The notes: generated by a model not told the origin, from the letters alone. 64,000 nt of DNA from Lentisalinibacter orientalis (GCF_040706535.1 NZ_JAPDRJ010000001.1:186001-250000), one strand, 5' to 3'. Shown: positions 10,868-23,591, numbered from the stretch's first letter. Numbers and translations: made by a program.

Positions 10868-12280
10868 ATGAAATATCGCTTCGACCCCGAGGGCCAGCGC
10901 CTGCCCGTCAAACTCGACTCGACGTCCAACGCCGAGTACGCGCCCATCCCGCTGGAGCCGCGCAACGAAAACGCCAATGCTCTTGCACAGCAGGACGCGA
11001 GCGAGAACGCAAAGCGCCTCGGCATGCCGCGGCGCGCCTTCCTGATCAGCGCGGCCGGCGCCGCGACCTCTCTGCTCGCCATGAACCGGGCGAACGCGGC
11101 CGCCGGCAAGGGCGCCGGTTTCTTCGCGCTCGACGACGAAGCCGGACTGGACGTGCAACTCGCCGAGGCCAACATCGGCAAAAAGGAATTCATCTTCGAC
11201 GTGCAGGGCCACTACGTGCCGCCGAGCGTCGCGCAGGAGCGCAAGGAAGAGTGCGCGAAGTTCGACTACGTGAGCCGCGACTACATGCGCTGCCTCGGCG
11301 CGGACGACTTTGTGAAGGATGTGTTCCTGGACGCCGACACCGACATGATGGTGCTCTCCTTCGTGCCCTCGCGCCGCGACGCCGAGCCGCTAACCGTCGA
11401 AGAGGCCGACGCCACCCGCCGCATCGTCGACGAACTGGAAGGCACCCATCGCCTGCTCATCCACGGCCGGGTCAACCCGAACCAGGAAGGCGACCTCGAA
11501 GACATGGACGAACTCGCCGAGAAATACGGCGTCTCTGCGTGGAAGACCTACACTCAGTGGGGCCCGGACGGCGAGGGCTTCTATCTCACCGACGACGTGG
11601 GCATCCGCTTCATCGAGAAGGCCCGCTCACTCGGGGTGAAGAACATCTGCATCCACAAGGGCATCCCATTCGGCCGCCAGTCCTACGAGCACTCCCTGTG
11701 TACCGACATCGGTCCGGCCGCCAGGCGCTTCCCGGACGTGAACTTCCTCATCTATCACTCCGGCTGGATCCCCGGCCAGCCGGAGGGGCCCTACGACCCC
11801 GACCGGGGCGAGGGCCTGGATGGCCTGATCCGCTCGCTGGAGGAAGCCGGCATCGGCAAGGGCTCGAATGTCTACGCCGAACTGGGCAGCACCTGGCGCG
11901 GGCTCATGCGCGACACCGACAGCGCCGCCCACGGCATCGGCAAGCTGGTGAAGCACCTCGGCGAGGACAACGTGCTGTGGGGCACGGACTCGATCTGGTA
12001 CGGCTCGCCCCAGGACCAGATCCAGGCCTTCCGGGCCTTCCAGATCGCGCCGGCGGTGCGCGAGGAGCACCGTTACCCGGAGATCACCGACGGGCTGCGG
12101 GCGAAGATCTTCGGTCTGAACGCGATGAAGCCCTACGGCATCTCGCTGGATGAGGCACGAATGCGGGCGGGGAACGACCTGGTGGAACAGCGTCGCGCTG
12201 AGTACTCCGAGCGCCGCGATCCCCACCACCTGACCTTCGGGCCGAAGACGCGGCGGGAATTCCTGAAGTTCATGGGCTGA
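10868..12280 (+). CDS. Tat-exported amidohydrolase-family protein
   Basis: A 470-residue protein of the amidohydrolase-2 (PF04909-like) TIM-barrel family. A twin-arginine signal is visible as PRRAFLISAAGAATSLLAMN with R55 and R56, after an unusually long polar N-region. The barrel shows DVQGHYVPP (first metal-binding-like histidine), ICIHKGIPFG, YHSGW and LWGTDSIWYGSP; the GTD near the end is the family's conserved aspartate. The substrate is unknown; relatives hydrolyse or decarboxylate cyclic acids. The start at 10868 is chosen for the GAGGAG upstream; an in-frame ATG at 10778 lacks this. The protein ends TRREFLKFMG. Confidence 0.85.
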   Translation: MKYRFDPEGQRLPVKLDSTSNAEYAPIPLEPRNENANALAQQDASENAKRLGMPRRAFLISAAGAATSLLAMNRANAAAGKGAGFFALDDEAGLDVQLAEANIGKKEFIFDVQGHYVPPSVAQERKEECAKFDYVSRDYMRCLGADDFVKDVFLDADTDMMVLSFVPSRRDAEPLTVEEADATRRIVDELEGTHRLLIHGRVNPNQEGDLEDMDELAEKYGVSAWKTYTQWGPDGEGFYLTDDVGIRFIEKARSLGVKNICIHKGIPFGRQSYEHSLCTDIGPAARRFPDVNFLIYHSGWIPGQPEGPYDPDRGEGLDGLIRSLEEAGIGKGSNVYAELGSTWRGLMRDTDSAAHGIGKLVKHLGEDNVLWGTDSIWYGSPQDQIQAFRAFQIAPAVREEHRYPEITDGLRAKIFGLNAMKPYGISLDEARMRAGNDLVEQRRAEYSERRDPHHLTFGPKTRREFLKFMG

Positions 12281-12294
12281 GGCGCGGCAGGAAT

Positions 12295-12325
12295 GCAGCC
12301 CGCGACGCGATGCGCCGCGGGCTGC
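12295..12325. terminator. Bidirectional hairpin between convergent genes
   Basis: GCAGCCCGCG (12295-12304) and CGCGGGCTGC (12316-12325) form a perfect 10-bp stem with an 11-nt loop. It lies 15 bp after the amidohydrolase stop and 44 bp before the stop of the opposing gene. It has no T tract, but the position between convergent genes fits a terminator. Confidence 0.55.
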
Positions 12326-12368
12326 CGTATGCCGCCGGTCTGGGGAAAGCGGCGGACGCGGACCGGGC

Positions 12369-13328
12369 TCAGCGGGCCCAGAATGGCCGGCGGTAGTCGT
12401 TGCGCTCGCTGACGTAGACCAGACCGCCGATGCCGTAGTAGAGCCGCTCGCCGTCCCAGGACAGCGAGGGCCTGGTCTCGTCGCCGCCGACCGTATCGAA
12501 CGGAACGGATTCACTGAGATTCACGACCCGGCGCCAGGGGAAGAACACGAAGTGCCGTTTCGCCGTGAAGACGTCGAAGCCGGATTCGTCACCGGAGTGG
12601 CTCGGTCGATTGGAGGCGAAGACGATCTCCCGGCCGTCCTGGCTCACGTTAGGCTGGCGGTCATCGTATTCCGTGTTGATCGGATAACCGAGCCGCTCGC
12701 CGGGACTGAACGTGCCGTCACCGCGCTGGTAGCTGACGTAGATGTCCTGATTGCCGGTGTGATAGTCCGTCGAATAGAACAGGAACGTGCCGAACACGGT
12801 CTCGATGACCGCGGGACTCAGCTCCAGTCCGGGCGTGTTCGGGCCGTCCGGATGACAGCCCAGGTTTTCGGGTTCCGCCCAGCCCGTGGCCGGGTTATTG
12901 ACGAGGCGGTACATATCGCTGCTGCCGCAGTTGTCCTGCGGGTCCCGGTTCGAAACGAAGAACAACTCGCCGTCCTGCAGTGGCGTCGGGCAGAAGTCGT
13001 TCGCCGTCACGTTGACGGGCCCGGGGAGCCGGTCGCCCGGCGCGAAGGCCGGGCCATGACCCGCGCGCTCGTTGACCCAGATGTCCAGGCCCGTGTCCGG
13101 ATCGTCGTCCGGGTTCCGCGCCGTGAACAGGAACCGCCCCGTCGGCGATTCGATGGGGCAGCCGCCGGGAACCTGCGACCCATCGGTGCGCATGGCGGGC
13201 TCGTTCGGACTCCAGCCCGCCTGACCCCCGTGCCGATAGCCGGCCTCGGCGGTCACCGACAGTCCCGTCAGCATGAGGGCCGCCGCCGGCAGCATGCTGC
13301 AAAGCGTCATCCTCTTCGTGATTGGCAT
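12369..13328 (-). CDS. Exported beta-propeller (WD40-like/PD40) protein
   Basis: About 319 residues with a signal peptide (cleavage near TAEAGY). The rest contains PD40-like propeller blades: GRFLFTARNPDDDP, GELFFVSNRDP, GREIVFASNRPS and SLSWDGERLYYG. Several extracellular TolB/OmpA-associated propellers look like this. It is probably a periplasmic or secreted binding protein; no catalytic residues are evident. The start at 13328 (MPITKRM) is preferred because GGAGGAGAG ends 4 nt upstream; a start 15 nt earlier would place that ribosome-binding site inside the gene. The gene is divergent from the membrane regulator at 13518, with a 189-bp promoter region between them. Confidence 0.75.
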   Translation of the reverse strand: MPITKRMTLCSMLPAAALMLTGLSVTAEAGYRHGGQAGWSPNEPAMRTDGSQVPGGCPIESPTGRFLFTARNPDDDPDTGLDIWVNERAGHGPAFAPGDRLPGPVNVTANDFCPTPLQDGELFFVSNRDPQDNCGSSDMYRLVNNPATGWAEPENLGCHPDGPNTPGLELSPAVIETVFGTFLFYSTDYHTGNQDIYVSYQRGDGTFSPGERLGYPINTEYDDRQPNVSQDGREIVFASNRPSHSGDESGFDVFTAKRHFVFFPWRRVVNLSESVPFDTVGGDETRPSLSWDGERLYYGIGGLVYVSERNDYRRPFWAR

Positions 13329-13517
13329 CGCTCTCTCCTCCATTCTCGTTATCGACTTGTTGCGGCGGCCGTCCCTGGCGTCGGGCCGCGTGCTTCAGAC
13401 GGTAGGGCGAGCCGCCTCCGGGCGCATGAAGGCGATGTGAAGAAAGCGTGAAGTTGATTCTCCCGGCGACTCGTCCGACACTGGAAGTCCGCACTACCGG
13501 GCCCGCGAAGGACTCGC

Positions 13518-15464
13518 ATGGGAGAGAATGACCAGCCCCGGAGATACCTTTGCATCGGGGACCTGACCCTCGATACGGATACCCGTGAGCTGCGCCGCGG
13601 CGACACGGTGCTCGAACTCCCAGGGCTCTCGTATCGACTTCTGTTGCTGCTGGCCGAGCGGGCACCGGCGGTCGTCAGCCAGGACGAGATCACGGAGCGG
13701 ATCTGGTCGGGACGGGTCGTCAGCCCGGAGACGGTGACGCAGCGCATCAAGCTGCTGCGGCAGAGCCTGGGCGACGATGCGCGGAATCCGCAGTACATCG
13801 CGCTGGTGCGCGGTCACGGATACCGCCTGCTGCCCGAAGTGGAACCGGTCGACAGGCTCGGGACCGGGGCCACCCCGGAGCCCGGGCAAGACAGCGCCGG
13901 CAGACGCCGACCCGCCTTGCTTGCGCTCGGCCTGGTGGCAGTGGCCGCGACCGCGCTGGCCTACCTGCCGAAACTGGTTTCGATCGATCAGTCAGCCGAG
14001 CCGGACTACACCGAACTTATTCCGCTGGAGAAGTCCATCGCGGTACTGCCGTTCGAGGATATGAGCGCCGGGAGCAGCCTCGACTATGTCGGCGACGGCA
14101 TCGCGGACGAGGTACTGCATCGGCTGAACCAGTCCGAGGATCTGCTGGTGATTGCGCGGACCTCCTCGTTCGCGCTGCGGAATACCAGCCTGGAAATCCC
14201 CGCGATCGCCGCGCGGCTCGGCGTCCGCTACGTCCTGCAGGGCAGCGTTCGCGAGGCCGACGGCGAGCTGCGGGTCACCGCCCAGCTGGTCGACGCCCGA
14301 CAGAACACCCAGGTCTGGTCGCGGGCCTACGAAGCGACCCTGGGCGACGTGCTGCGCGTTCAGCAGGACATCGCGGCGTCGATCGGCGATACCCTCGAGC
14401 TGCAGCTGACCGATCGCAACGCCGTTTCGGCCGACACCGACCCTGAAGCCTACCGCCACTACCTGCGCGGTCAGTTCTTCTGGAACCGGCGTGCGGCCGG
14501 CGACGTCGACCGTGCCGAAGCGAGTTACCGGAAGGCGCTGGACATCGATTCACGGCTGGCAGCGGCCTGGGTCGGACTGGCCGCCGTGGCGATGGCCGGA
14601 TTCTACGACGAGGGCCGGGGCTCGCTCGCCGAGGCGGTGCGTGCGCAGCGCCACGCGCTCGACCGCGCCCTCGCACTCGACCCGAACCTGGCGGAGGCCC
14701 ATGCACGGTTGTGCTCGCTGCTCTGGTCGCTGGGAGAACCCGAGGCCGGCCGGAGGCACATGCAACGCGCGCGGGCACTCGCCCCCAACAGCCCGCTGGT
14801 GCTGACACTCGAGGCGGGCTATCGAATCTGGACCGGCGATTTCGAGGAATCGATCGAATTGTCGCGGCGGGCGATTGCGGTCAACCCCCTCGCCGCTTCC
14901 TACCATTACAACCTGGGGCATGTGCTGATCCTCGCGGGCCGCGCCGAGGAGGGAATCGCGGAGCTGAATCAGGCGACCGCGCTGAACCCGGCCATGAAGC
15001 CGACGTTCCTGATCGCGCTGGCCCGCCTCCATCAGGGGCGCTATGAGGCGGCAGCGAGTCTGGTGGAGGAGTTCGCCGATCCGTCCGACCGTTATGCCAT
15101 CGAGGCGATCGCGTTGCGCGAACTCGGGCAGGAGGCAGCATCGGCGAGCGCTCTGCAACGACTCGCGTCGCTGGAAACACCCCGTTCCATTCTGCAGGTC
15201 GCGCATGTCGAGGCCTGGTTCGGAGACGCCGAGGCGCCGTTCCGTGCCCTGGAGGAATTGAAGCGGCTCACCCGCCAGCGACCGGAGACGATACCGCAGG
15301 CGGACGATGCAATGATGACCCTGCTGCAGCTCCGCTTCGCGCCCTATCTCCGCGAGGCCCACGACAATCAGCGCTGGCAGGAGACCATCCGGTCACTGGC
15401 AGCACAGTGGCGTGACTCGCTGGACGAATACGCTCCGCCGCGCCCTAAGCCCGACGCATCCTGA
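13518..15464 (+). CDS. CadC/ToxR-like membrane transcription regulator with TolB-like and TPR domains
   Basis: A 648-residue one-component regulator. Residues about 10-110 form an OmpR-type winged helix (TDTRELRRGDTVLELPGLSYRL onset; ending NPQYIALVRGHGYRLL). A transmembrane helix lies at about 130-150. Next comes a FlgO/TolB-like domain starting SIAVLPFEDMSAG and then TPR repeats to the C-terminus, which should be periplasmic. Such proteins sense envelope or pH signals and bind DNA while membrane-bound. The targets are unknown. Its 3' end overlaps the last gene of the V-type ATPase operon by 20 bp on opposite strands, and the exported propeller gene is divergent, so either is a possible target. 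Confidence 0.88.
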   Translation: MGENDQPRRYLCIGDLTLDTDTRELRRGDTVLELPGLSYRLLLLLAERAPAVVSQDEITERIWSGRVVSPETVTQRIKLLRQSLGDDARNPQYIALVRGHGYRLLPEVEPVDRLGTGATPEPGQDSAGRRRPALLALGLVAVAATALAYLPKLVSIDQSAEPDYTELIPLEKSIAVLPFEDMSAGSSLDYVGDGIADEVLHRLNQSEDLLVIARTSSFALRNTSLEIPAIAARLGVRYVLQGSVREADGELRVTAQLVDARQNTQVWSRAYEATLGDVLRVQQDIAASIGDTLELQLTDRNAVSADTDPEAYRHYLRGQFFWNRRAAGDVDRAEASYRKALDIDSRLAAAWVGLAAVAMAGFYDEGRGSLAEAVRAQRHALDRALALDPNLAEAHARLCSLLWSLGEPEAGRRHMQRARALAPNSPLVLTLEAGYRIWTGDFEESIELSRRAIAVNPLAASYHYNLGHVLILAGRAEEGIAELNQATALNPAMKPTFLIALARLHQGRYEAAASLVEEFADPSDRYAIEAIALRELGQEAASASALQRLASLETPRSILQVAHVEAWFGDAEAPFRALEELKRLTRQRPETIPQADDAMMTLLQLRFAPYLREAHDNQRWQETIRSLAAQWRDSLDEYAPPRPKPDAS

Positions 15465-16051
15465 CCCGGATCGCATCCTCCTGATCCATCGCTTCCAGCT
15501 GGTCCTCGAAGTCCTTCACCGTGTCGTCGATTTCGGGGAGGATGACGTTCTCGAGCGCGCGGGCGCGCCGCTCGGTCTTGCGATAGTCCTCCAGCAGGCG
15601 CGCGATGCTGGTGGCGATAGCCGCCATCCGGGCCGCGCCGTCGATCAGCGCGCGGAAGGCCTCCGCGCAGAGTTCGGCCTCGATGGACGGCAGCACCGCC
15701 GGCCGTGAGCGATCCACTGCCGCGCCTCCCGTCCCCGCATCGATCAGGCGCAGATCCAGGAAGCGGCGCTCGTCGAACGACAGCGAGCCGTCCTCGTAAG
15801 GCCGCGGCGGATAGACCTGCACGCCCTCCAGCCCGTGGAAGCCGATGGCACGGCCGAGCGCCGTGACGGCATCCGCATGGCCGGCCGAGAATTCCTCGTA
15901 GATCGCCTGATGCCGGCGCAGCTCGCGCATGATCTCGGCGGCGATCAGCATGCGCTTCTGCTCCAGGAACTCGAAGCCCTCGCGCACGACCTTCTGCTCG
16001 TCGCGCAGCTCCTGAAGCTGACCGCGGCTGGCCGACTGCTGGCGGCGGAAG

Positions 16052-16059
<8 letters not shown>
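15445..16059 (-). CDS. atpD: V/A-type ATPase subunit D (central stalk)
   Basis: A 204-residue mostly helical protein matching V-type subunit D, the central rotor shaft that couples the A3B3 head to the membrane ring. The N-terminal and C-terminal helices are long coiled coils (KVVREGFEFLEQKRMLIAAE; RRARALENVILPEIDDTVKD, a signature of subunit D). It is the last gene of the operon. Its start overlaps the atpB stop by 8 bp. Its end overlaps the CadC-like regulator by 20 bp in convergent orientation. Confidence 0.9.
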
Positions 16060-19360
<3,301 letters not shown>

Positions 19361-19364
<4 letters not shown>

Positions 19365-20047
19365 GATGCGCCTCCGCCCGGTCCGTCCTGCCCGTCCTGC
19401 CCGTCCGGGCCGCCGGCCAGGGCGTAGTACTCCGCCAGCAGCCGGGCCTCGAGCTCGGGACCGCGACCCATCAGGCCGTCGAGGGTGCCGTCCAGGCTCG
19501 CGCCGGCGCCCTCGATGGCTATCCCGATCCTCAGACCCGCGGCGATGTCATCCCGGGCGCTCAGGCGCGGCGGCTCGCCGGCCGCCTCGCGCGCGCGCGC
19601 CGAGAACGCCTCGCGCTCCGCCTCCGGCCAGCCGGCGGCATATTCGACGTCCCAGGTGCCGGACGGCAGCACGGCCGCCGCCTGCTCCAGCAGCGACGAT
19701 GTCCATGCCTGCCGCGAGGCCGGCTCCTGCCAGCGCGCCTGCAGCGACCGGGCCAGGAGTTCCCTGCCCGCGTCCAGCACGAGGCGGGCCTTGCCGAGTT
19801 CGCAGCGGCGTGCCCGCGCCTCGTCGCCCGCACGCACCCGCGTGATAGCGGCGTCGACCTCGCCGCGCAACTCCCCGACTGCCTCGTGCACCCGCTGCCG
19901 CGCATCGCGGCGCGCGGCGCGTACCCGCTCCAGCGCCGTGTCGTAGGCGCGATCCAGGATCTTCTCGATCTCGGCCGCCTCGTAGCGCCGCACCAGCCTG
20001 ACCATGCTGTCGACCTGCCTCTCGACGATGCCGCCTGTGTCGTTCAT
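19361..20047 (-). CDS. atpE: V/A-type ATPase subunit E (peripheral stalk)
   Basis: A 228-residue protein with a long charged N-terminal coiled coil (about residues 1-90: RRYEAAEIEKILDRAYD onset) and a compact C-terminal domain with an AAGLRIG-like segment, as in V-type subunit E, the peripheral stator stalk. The C-terminus has an unusual low-complexity tail GGPDGQDGQDGPGGGAS. The gene lies 7 bp downstream of atpF and overlaps atpA by 4 bp. Sequence conservation in this subunit is weak, so the call also rests on operon position. Confidence 0.82.
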
Positions 20048-20054
20048 TGTCCGT

Positions 20055-20348
20055 TCATTGCTCCAGTCCGAATGCCCTGTTGATGACCGCGGCGAGATCG
20101 GGCGGCTCGGCGCCCTGCGCGTCGGGCACCACCACGACCGGGGGCGCGCCCTCGCGCTGCACGCGCTCGAGTTCGTCGCCGTCGATGCCGCCGGCGCTGC
20201 CGGCGCCGATCAGGATCAGCGCGGCGTCCTCCCGCGCCGACGCCAGCGCTTCGCCCGCCTCGTCGGGGCCCGCGGCGACGACACGCAGGCCCGCCAGCCG
20301 GTAGCCCGCGCCGGTGACCTCGTCGCCGATGAAGACCGCCCCGAGCAC
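20055..20348 (-). CDS. atpF: V/A-type ATPase subunit F
   Basis: A 97-residue small Rossmann-like subunit of the central stalk. The N-terminus (initiated at GTG 20348) runs LGAVFIGDEVTGAGYRLAGL, matching the family pattern of a hydrophobic strand, GDE, then TGFRLAG. A DAALILIGAGSA strand and a PPVVVVPD strand follow. The GTG start is forced because this N-terminal motif begins at once. One base separates it from the atpK stop. Confidence 0.88.
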   Translation of the reverse strand: MLGAVFIGDEVTGAGYRLAGLRVVAAGPDEAGEALASAREDAALILIGAGSAGGIDGDELERVQREGAPPVVVVPDAQGAEPPDLAAVINRAFGLEQ

Positions 20349-20349
20349 G

Positions 20350-20706
20350 TCAGCCGAGTCGGTTCAGGATGAGGATGGCGACGATGAGCCCGTAGATGGC
20401 GATACCCTCGGCCAGGCCGACCAGGATGATGATTCGGCCGAACAGCTCCGGCTTCTCCGCCAGCGCGCCGACCGCGGCACTGCCCACCTTGGCCACGGCA
20501 TAGCCGCCTGCAGCAGCGGACAGGGCTGCGGACGCGGCTGCTGCGGCGAAGCCCCAGCGCAGGGCGCCCTCGCCGATGCCGGCGCCGGCGACGCCTTCCT
20601 CGACAGCCAGCAACGGCAGGCTGGTGATCATCAGGAACGCGCCGAGTCCGACGGTGATCAGGGCAAGGCCGATGAGTCCTGCGAGGATCATCTTCATACT
20701 GGTCAT
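20350..20706 (-). CDS. atpK: V/A-type ATPase proteolipid subunit K (rotor ring)
   Basis: A 118-residue membrane protein. A first hydrophobic segment (about residues 6-33) precedes a classical helical hairpin (about 50-78 and 88-116). The ion-binding glutamate is E100 in GLAEGIAIYGL. The residue after it is Gly rather than the Ser/Thr seen in Na+-binding c-type rings, and the first hairpin helix (Ala/Gly-rich) has no Gln at the usual site. This suggests proton specificity (inference). The ATG overlaps the atpI stop by 4 bp. Confidence 0.9.
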   Translation of the reverse strand: MTSMKMILAGLIGLALITVGLGAFLMITSLPLLAVEEGVAGAGIGEGALRWGFAAAAASAALSAAAGGYAVAKVGSAAVGALAEKPELFGRIIILVGLAEGIAIYGLIVAILILNRLG

Positions 20707-22538
20707 GCTTTACTCCCTTTGGTGGGTGTGCGGGTTTCGGGCGGCGGCAGCGGCCGGAACGGACGGCCGGTCGCCTTCAGGAATCGGATGAAGAATTCGA
20801 ACAGCAGCAGGCGGGTGGTCTGGATGCCCACGATGAGCCCTTCGAGGGCGATGATCAGGGCGTTGCCGAGCGCCAGCACGATCACCATCCCGGTCACGTT
20901 GCCGGTGGCTTCGGCCATGCCGACCACGGCGACGCCCAGGCCGGCGTGGGCCAGCGCGAAGGCACCGACACGGACGAAGGAAACCGTATTCACGGCCAAC
21001 TGGAACAGGGACTCGACGAACTCGCCGGCGGCCTGGCCCAGGGCGGCGGGCGTTCTCTCCCCGGCGCTGACGAACGTCTCACCGAAGACGTACCAGAGGG
21101 AACCGGCCACCGCGACATACAGGAAGCGCACGTCGAAGAAGCTCGCCACCAGCGCGAGGAAGGCCACCATGAGCCCCACGCGCCGATGCCACCAGATGGA
21201 CCACTGCCCCATCCAGCGCCATTGCACCGCATCCAGCACCAGACCCAGCAGCAGCACGAGGATGCCGAAGCCGAGCGACGTGCCCAGCACCGTCAGCGGG
21301 TGCTCCAGCGGATGCAGCCACAGCGCCGGGATGATGTCCTCCCGCGCGAACACGCTGCCGAAGGCCACGCCGAAACCCATCGAGGCGATGCCGCCCGGGA
21401 TGAGGATGCCGAGCTGGGGGATCTTCCGGTACAGGAAGAGGCCGGCGACCAGCAGCACGGCGCCGTGGCCGACATCGCCGAACATGAAACCGAACATCAG
21501 CGGCGCGAGGAAGGCCACGATCATGCTGGGGTCGGTCTCCTCGCCGCCGGGGGTGCCCAGCTGGCGGGCGAAGAACTCGAACGGCCGGGCCCAGGACGGG
21601 TTCCTGAGCAGCATGGGTATCGGGTAGCCCGCCGGCGGCTCGCAGAAGCGCATCAGGTAGCGCACGCCCGCCTCCTCCAGCGCGGCGCGGATGCCGTCGC
21701 CGTCGGTATCGCTGGTCCAGCCGGTGATCCAGGCGAAAGTCTCGCTGCTCGGGAAACTGGGCACGTGATGGGCCATCCAGTCGAGCAGCTCGAAGGAACC
21801 GATGATCTGCGCGATGCCGTGCTCGTCATTCAGCGACTTGAGCCGTTCGCCCAGGCGCTCGTCTTCGCGGCCGAGTTCGGCCAGGCGATCGCGTAGCTCG
21901 GCCAGTGCGGCGTCCGGCTCGCCGGCGAGCCCCTCGGGGAGTGCCACCGGCTCCGCCTTCATGCCCGTCAGGGCGCTGGCCAGGGATTCGTACTCCCCCC
22001 TGGGCCCGACGGCCAGCAGATAGGTCTCGTCGTCCAGTGCGATGCGCTCGACGATGACACCGGCCGGCACGCCTTCCGGCCAGGTTTCCGCCGGCATGCG
22101 GAACAGCCCGCAGCCGATGGTGGGGCCCGCCGCGGCAAGCCCGGCCGGGCTCGGCAGCGCCTCGGGCGCCTCGTTCAGGAGGCGCTCGAGACAGGCCAGC
22201 CTCGAGCGCTCCCTGCGAAGTTCCTCCAGCCGGGCGATGAGTGGCTGCGCATCGTCGGCCCAGCCCCGCAGCACCGCCATGGAGTCCTCGGCGTGCCGGG
22301 GGTCCAGGTTCGGCGTGGCGGGCGGCGGTTCGGGCCAGTGGCGGCCGTAGCTCCGCGCCAGCTCCCGGTACTCGGCCAGCACGGCCTGCAGCTCGGGCGT
22401 CGCAATACTCTCCGCGCTGGTGCTGTGGGACTGCAGTTCCACCGCGCCGGTATCGGCGAGCGCCTTCAGCGCAGTGGTGGCCTCGGACCTCGGGGTGAGG
22501 ACTTCGAACCAGCGAGCGGGGCGCGAACGGAAGCTCAT
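20703..22538 (-). CDS. atpI: V/A-type ATPase subunit I (a-type membrane stator)
   Basis: About 611 residues. The N-terminal half is soluble and coiled-coil rich (LIARLEELRRERSRLACLER; LRDRLAELGREDERLGERL). The C-terminal half has about seven to eight transmembrane helices beginning with APLMFGFMFGDVGHGAVLL, a hallmark of subunit I. It ends with an arginine-containing helix region (VNTVSFVRVGAFALAHAGL) that should carry the ion-path arginine. It forms the half-channels beside the K ring. The start at 22538 overlaps the upstream C-like gene by 4 bp; longer in-frame starts would overlap that gene deeply. Confidence 0.92.
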   Translation of the reverse strand: MSFRSRPARWFEVLTPRSEATTALKALADTGAVELQSHSTSAESIATPELQAVLAEYRELARSYGRHWPEPPPATPNLDPRHAEDSMAVLRGWADDAQPLIARLEELRRERSRLACLERLLNEAPEALPSPAGLAAAGPTIGCGLFRMPAETWPEGVPAGVIVERIALDDETYLLAVGPRGEYESLASALTGMKAEPVALPEGLAGEPDAALAELRDRLAELGREDERLGERLKSLNDEHGIAQIIGSFELLDWMAHHVPSFPSSETFAWITGWTSDTDGDGIRAALEEAGVRYLMRFCEPPAGYPIPMLLRNPSWARPFEFFARQLGTPGGEETDPSMIVAFLAPLMFGFMFGDVGHGAVLLVAGLFLYRKIPQLGILIPGGIASMGFGVAFGSVFAREDIIPALWLHPLEHPLTVLGTSLGFGILVLLLGLVLDAVQWRWMGQWSIWWHRRVGLMVAFLALVASFFDVRFLYVAVAGSLWYVFGETFVSAGERTPAALGQAAGEFVESLFQLAVNTVSFVRVGAFALAHAGLGVAVVGMAEATGNVTGMVIVLALGNALIIALEGLIVGIQTTRLLLFEFFIRFLKATGRPFRPLPPPETRTPTKGSKA

Positions 22539-23242
22539 GCGGCGGCTCCCACCACCCCCCGTCCGGACAATGCCTGCCGCCGCGCGAGCCCGCCCCGGAA
22601 GCGCTGCACGTCCAGCGCGGTCAGCAACAGATGGGCGAACAGGGCGGCGGGACCCAGGGCGTGGCGTCGGAACACGGTCGTCACCCGCTGCTCGAGGCGC
22701 TCGCGCAGACGGGCCGCGCGGGAGACGGAGGCCTGCTCCGGATCCCGGTTCGCCCCGATCCACTCATCGACGGCCGCCTCCAGCGCCGCGAGCCCGGCCC
22801 GCTGGTCGGCGTCCGGGGACGGCATGCGCGCCCGCCACCCTTCGCGCCACGCATCCAGGCTGCCGGGCGCCACCGCCTCGCTCTGCTCTTCGGACAAGAG
22901 CCATTCCGGCGGCTCTTCGGCGGCGGCGACCTGGGCGGCCGTCGGCACGTCCGGCAGGCTGCCGCACCACTCGATCGCATCCCGCCAGGGCTCCGGCGAC
23001 CAGGATGCGACCTGGTCCAGATAATGGCGCCAGGAGCGGCGTATCGACGCCTCGAGGCGGTGGATGCCGTCTTCGGCGTTCAGCCCCTCCGCCCACGCAG
23101 AAAGCACGCCGGTGCGGGCCGCCTCCAGGTAAGCGTGGGTGGAATCGCAGGATTCGAGCCGGCTCCAGTCGGACTCGTCCGGGCGCCTGCCATGACGCGC
23201 CTGTATGCGTGCCTGCACATAGCTAAAGCCCGCGCCGGTCAT
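22535..23242 (-). CDS. atpC: V/A-type ATPase subunit C-like protein (V0 d/AC39 type)
   Basis: A 235-residue, largely helical protein. It starts FSYVQARIQARHGRRP, like the YxYxxARVRA opening of subunit C, the socket that connects the central stalk to the proteolipid ring. The rest is poorly conserved: WRHYLDQVASWSPEPWRDAIEW and FRRHALGPAALFAHLLL. It is shorter than the 320-350 residues usual for archaeal subunit C. The call relies on the opening motif and on its place between the H-like gene and atpI. It overlaps both neighbours (20 bp upstream, 4 bp downstream). Confidence 0.7.
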   Translation of the reverse strand: MTGAGFSYVQARIQARHGRRPDESDWSRLESCDSTHAYLEAARTGVLSAWAEGLNAEDGIHRLEASIRRSWRHYLDQVASWSPEPWRDAIEWCGSLPDVPTAAQVAAAEEPPEWLLSEEQSEAVAPGSLDAWREGWRARMPSPDADQRAGLAALEAAVDEWIGANRDPEQASVSRAARLRERLEQRVTTVFRRHALGPAALFAHLLLTALDVQRFRGGLARRQALSGRGVVGAAA

Positions 23243-23591
23243 CTTCGCTTCCGCCGCACAGATGCGCGGCCAGGCGATCGGCCGCGCGACGCACCCGCTC
23301 ACGTTCCTCATCACTGAGATTAAGGGGGTCTTCGTCCGCCTCGCCGCGCTCTTCGGCAAGACGGGTTTCCCGGCGCACGGCATCGGCGCACAGATCGTGC
23401 GCACGCCGTATGCGTTCGGCAGCACGCTGCTCGATACGGCGGACCTGCTCGTTGGCGTCGGCGATGATGGCGGCGCCACGGCGCTCGCCGGCGCGTATAG
23501 CATCACGGGCGGCCTGCTCGGCCTCCAGCACATGATCCATCGCGCTCTTCAAACTCGTCTCGCGTCCGGAGACAGGAGACTTCTTCTGCAT
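23223..23591 (-). CDS. V/A-type ATPase stator coiled-coil subunit (H/G-like)
   Basis: A 122-residue, highly charged coiled-coil protein (AMDHVLEAEQAARDAIRAGE; ANEQVRRIEQRAAERIRRA), like the H/G subunit that pairs with subunit E in the peripheral stalk. GGGAGG lies about 8 nt before the ATG at 23591. It is the first gene of the nine-gene ATPase operon and overlaps the C-like gene by 20 bp. Family assignment rests on coiled-coil pattern and position because these subunits have low sequence identity. Confidence 0.75.
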   Translation of the reverse strand: MQKKSPVSGRETSLKSAMDHVLEAEQAARDAIRAGERRGAAIIADANEQVRRIEQRAAERIRRAHDLCADAVRRETRLAEERGEADEDPLNLSDEERERVRRAADRLAAHLCGGSEDDRRGL

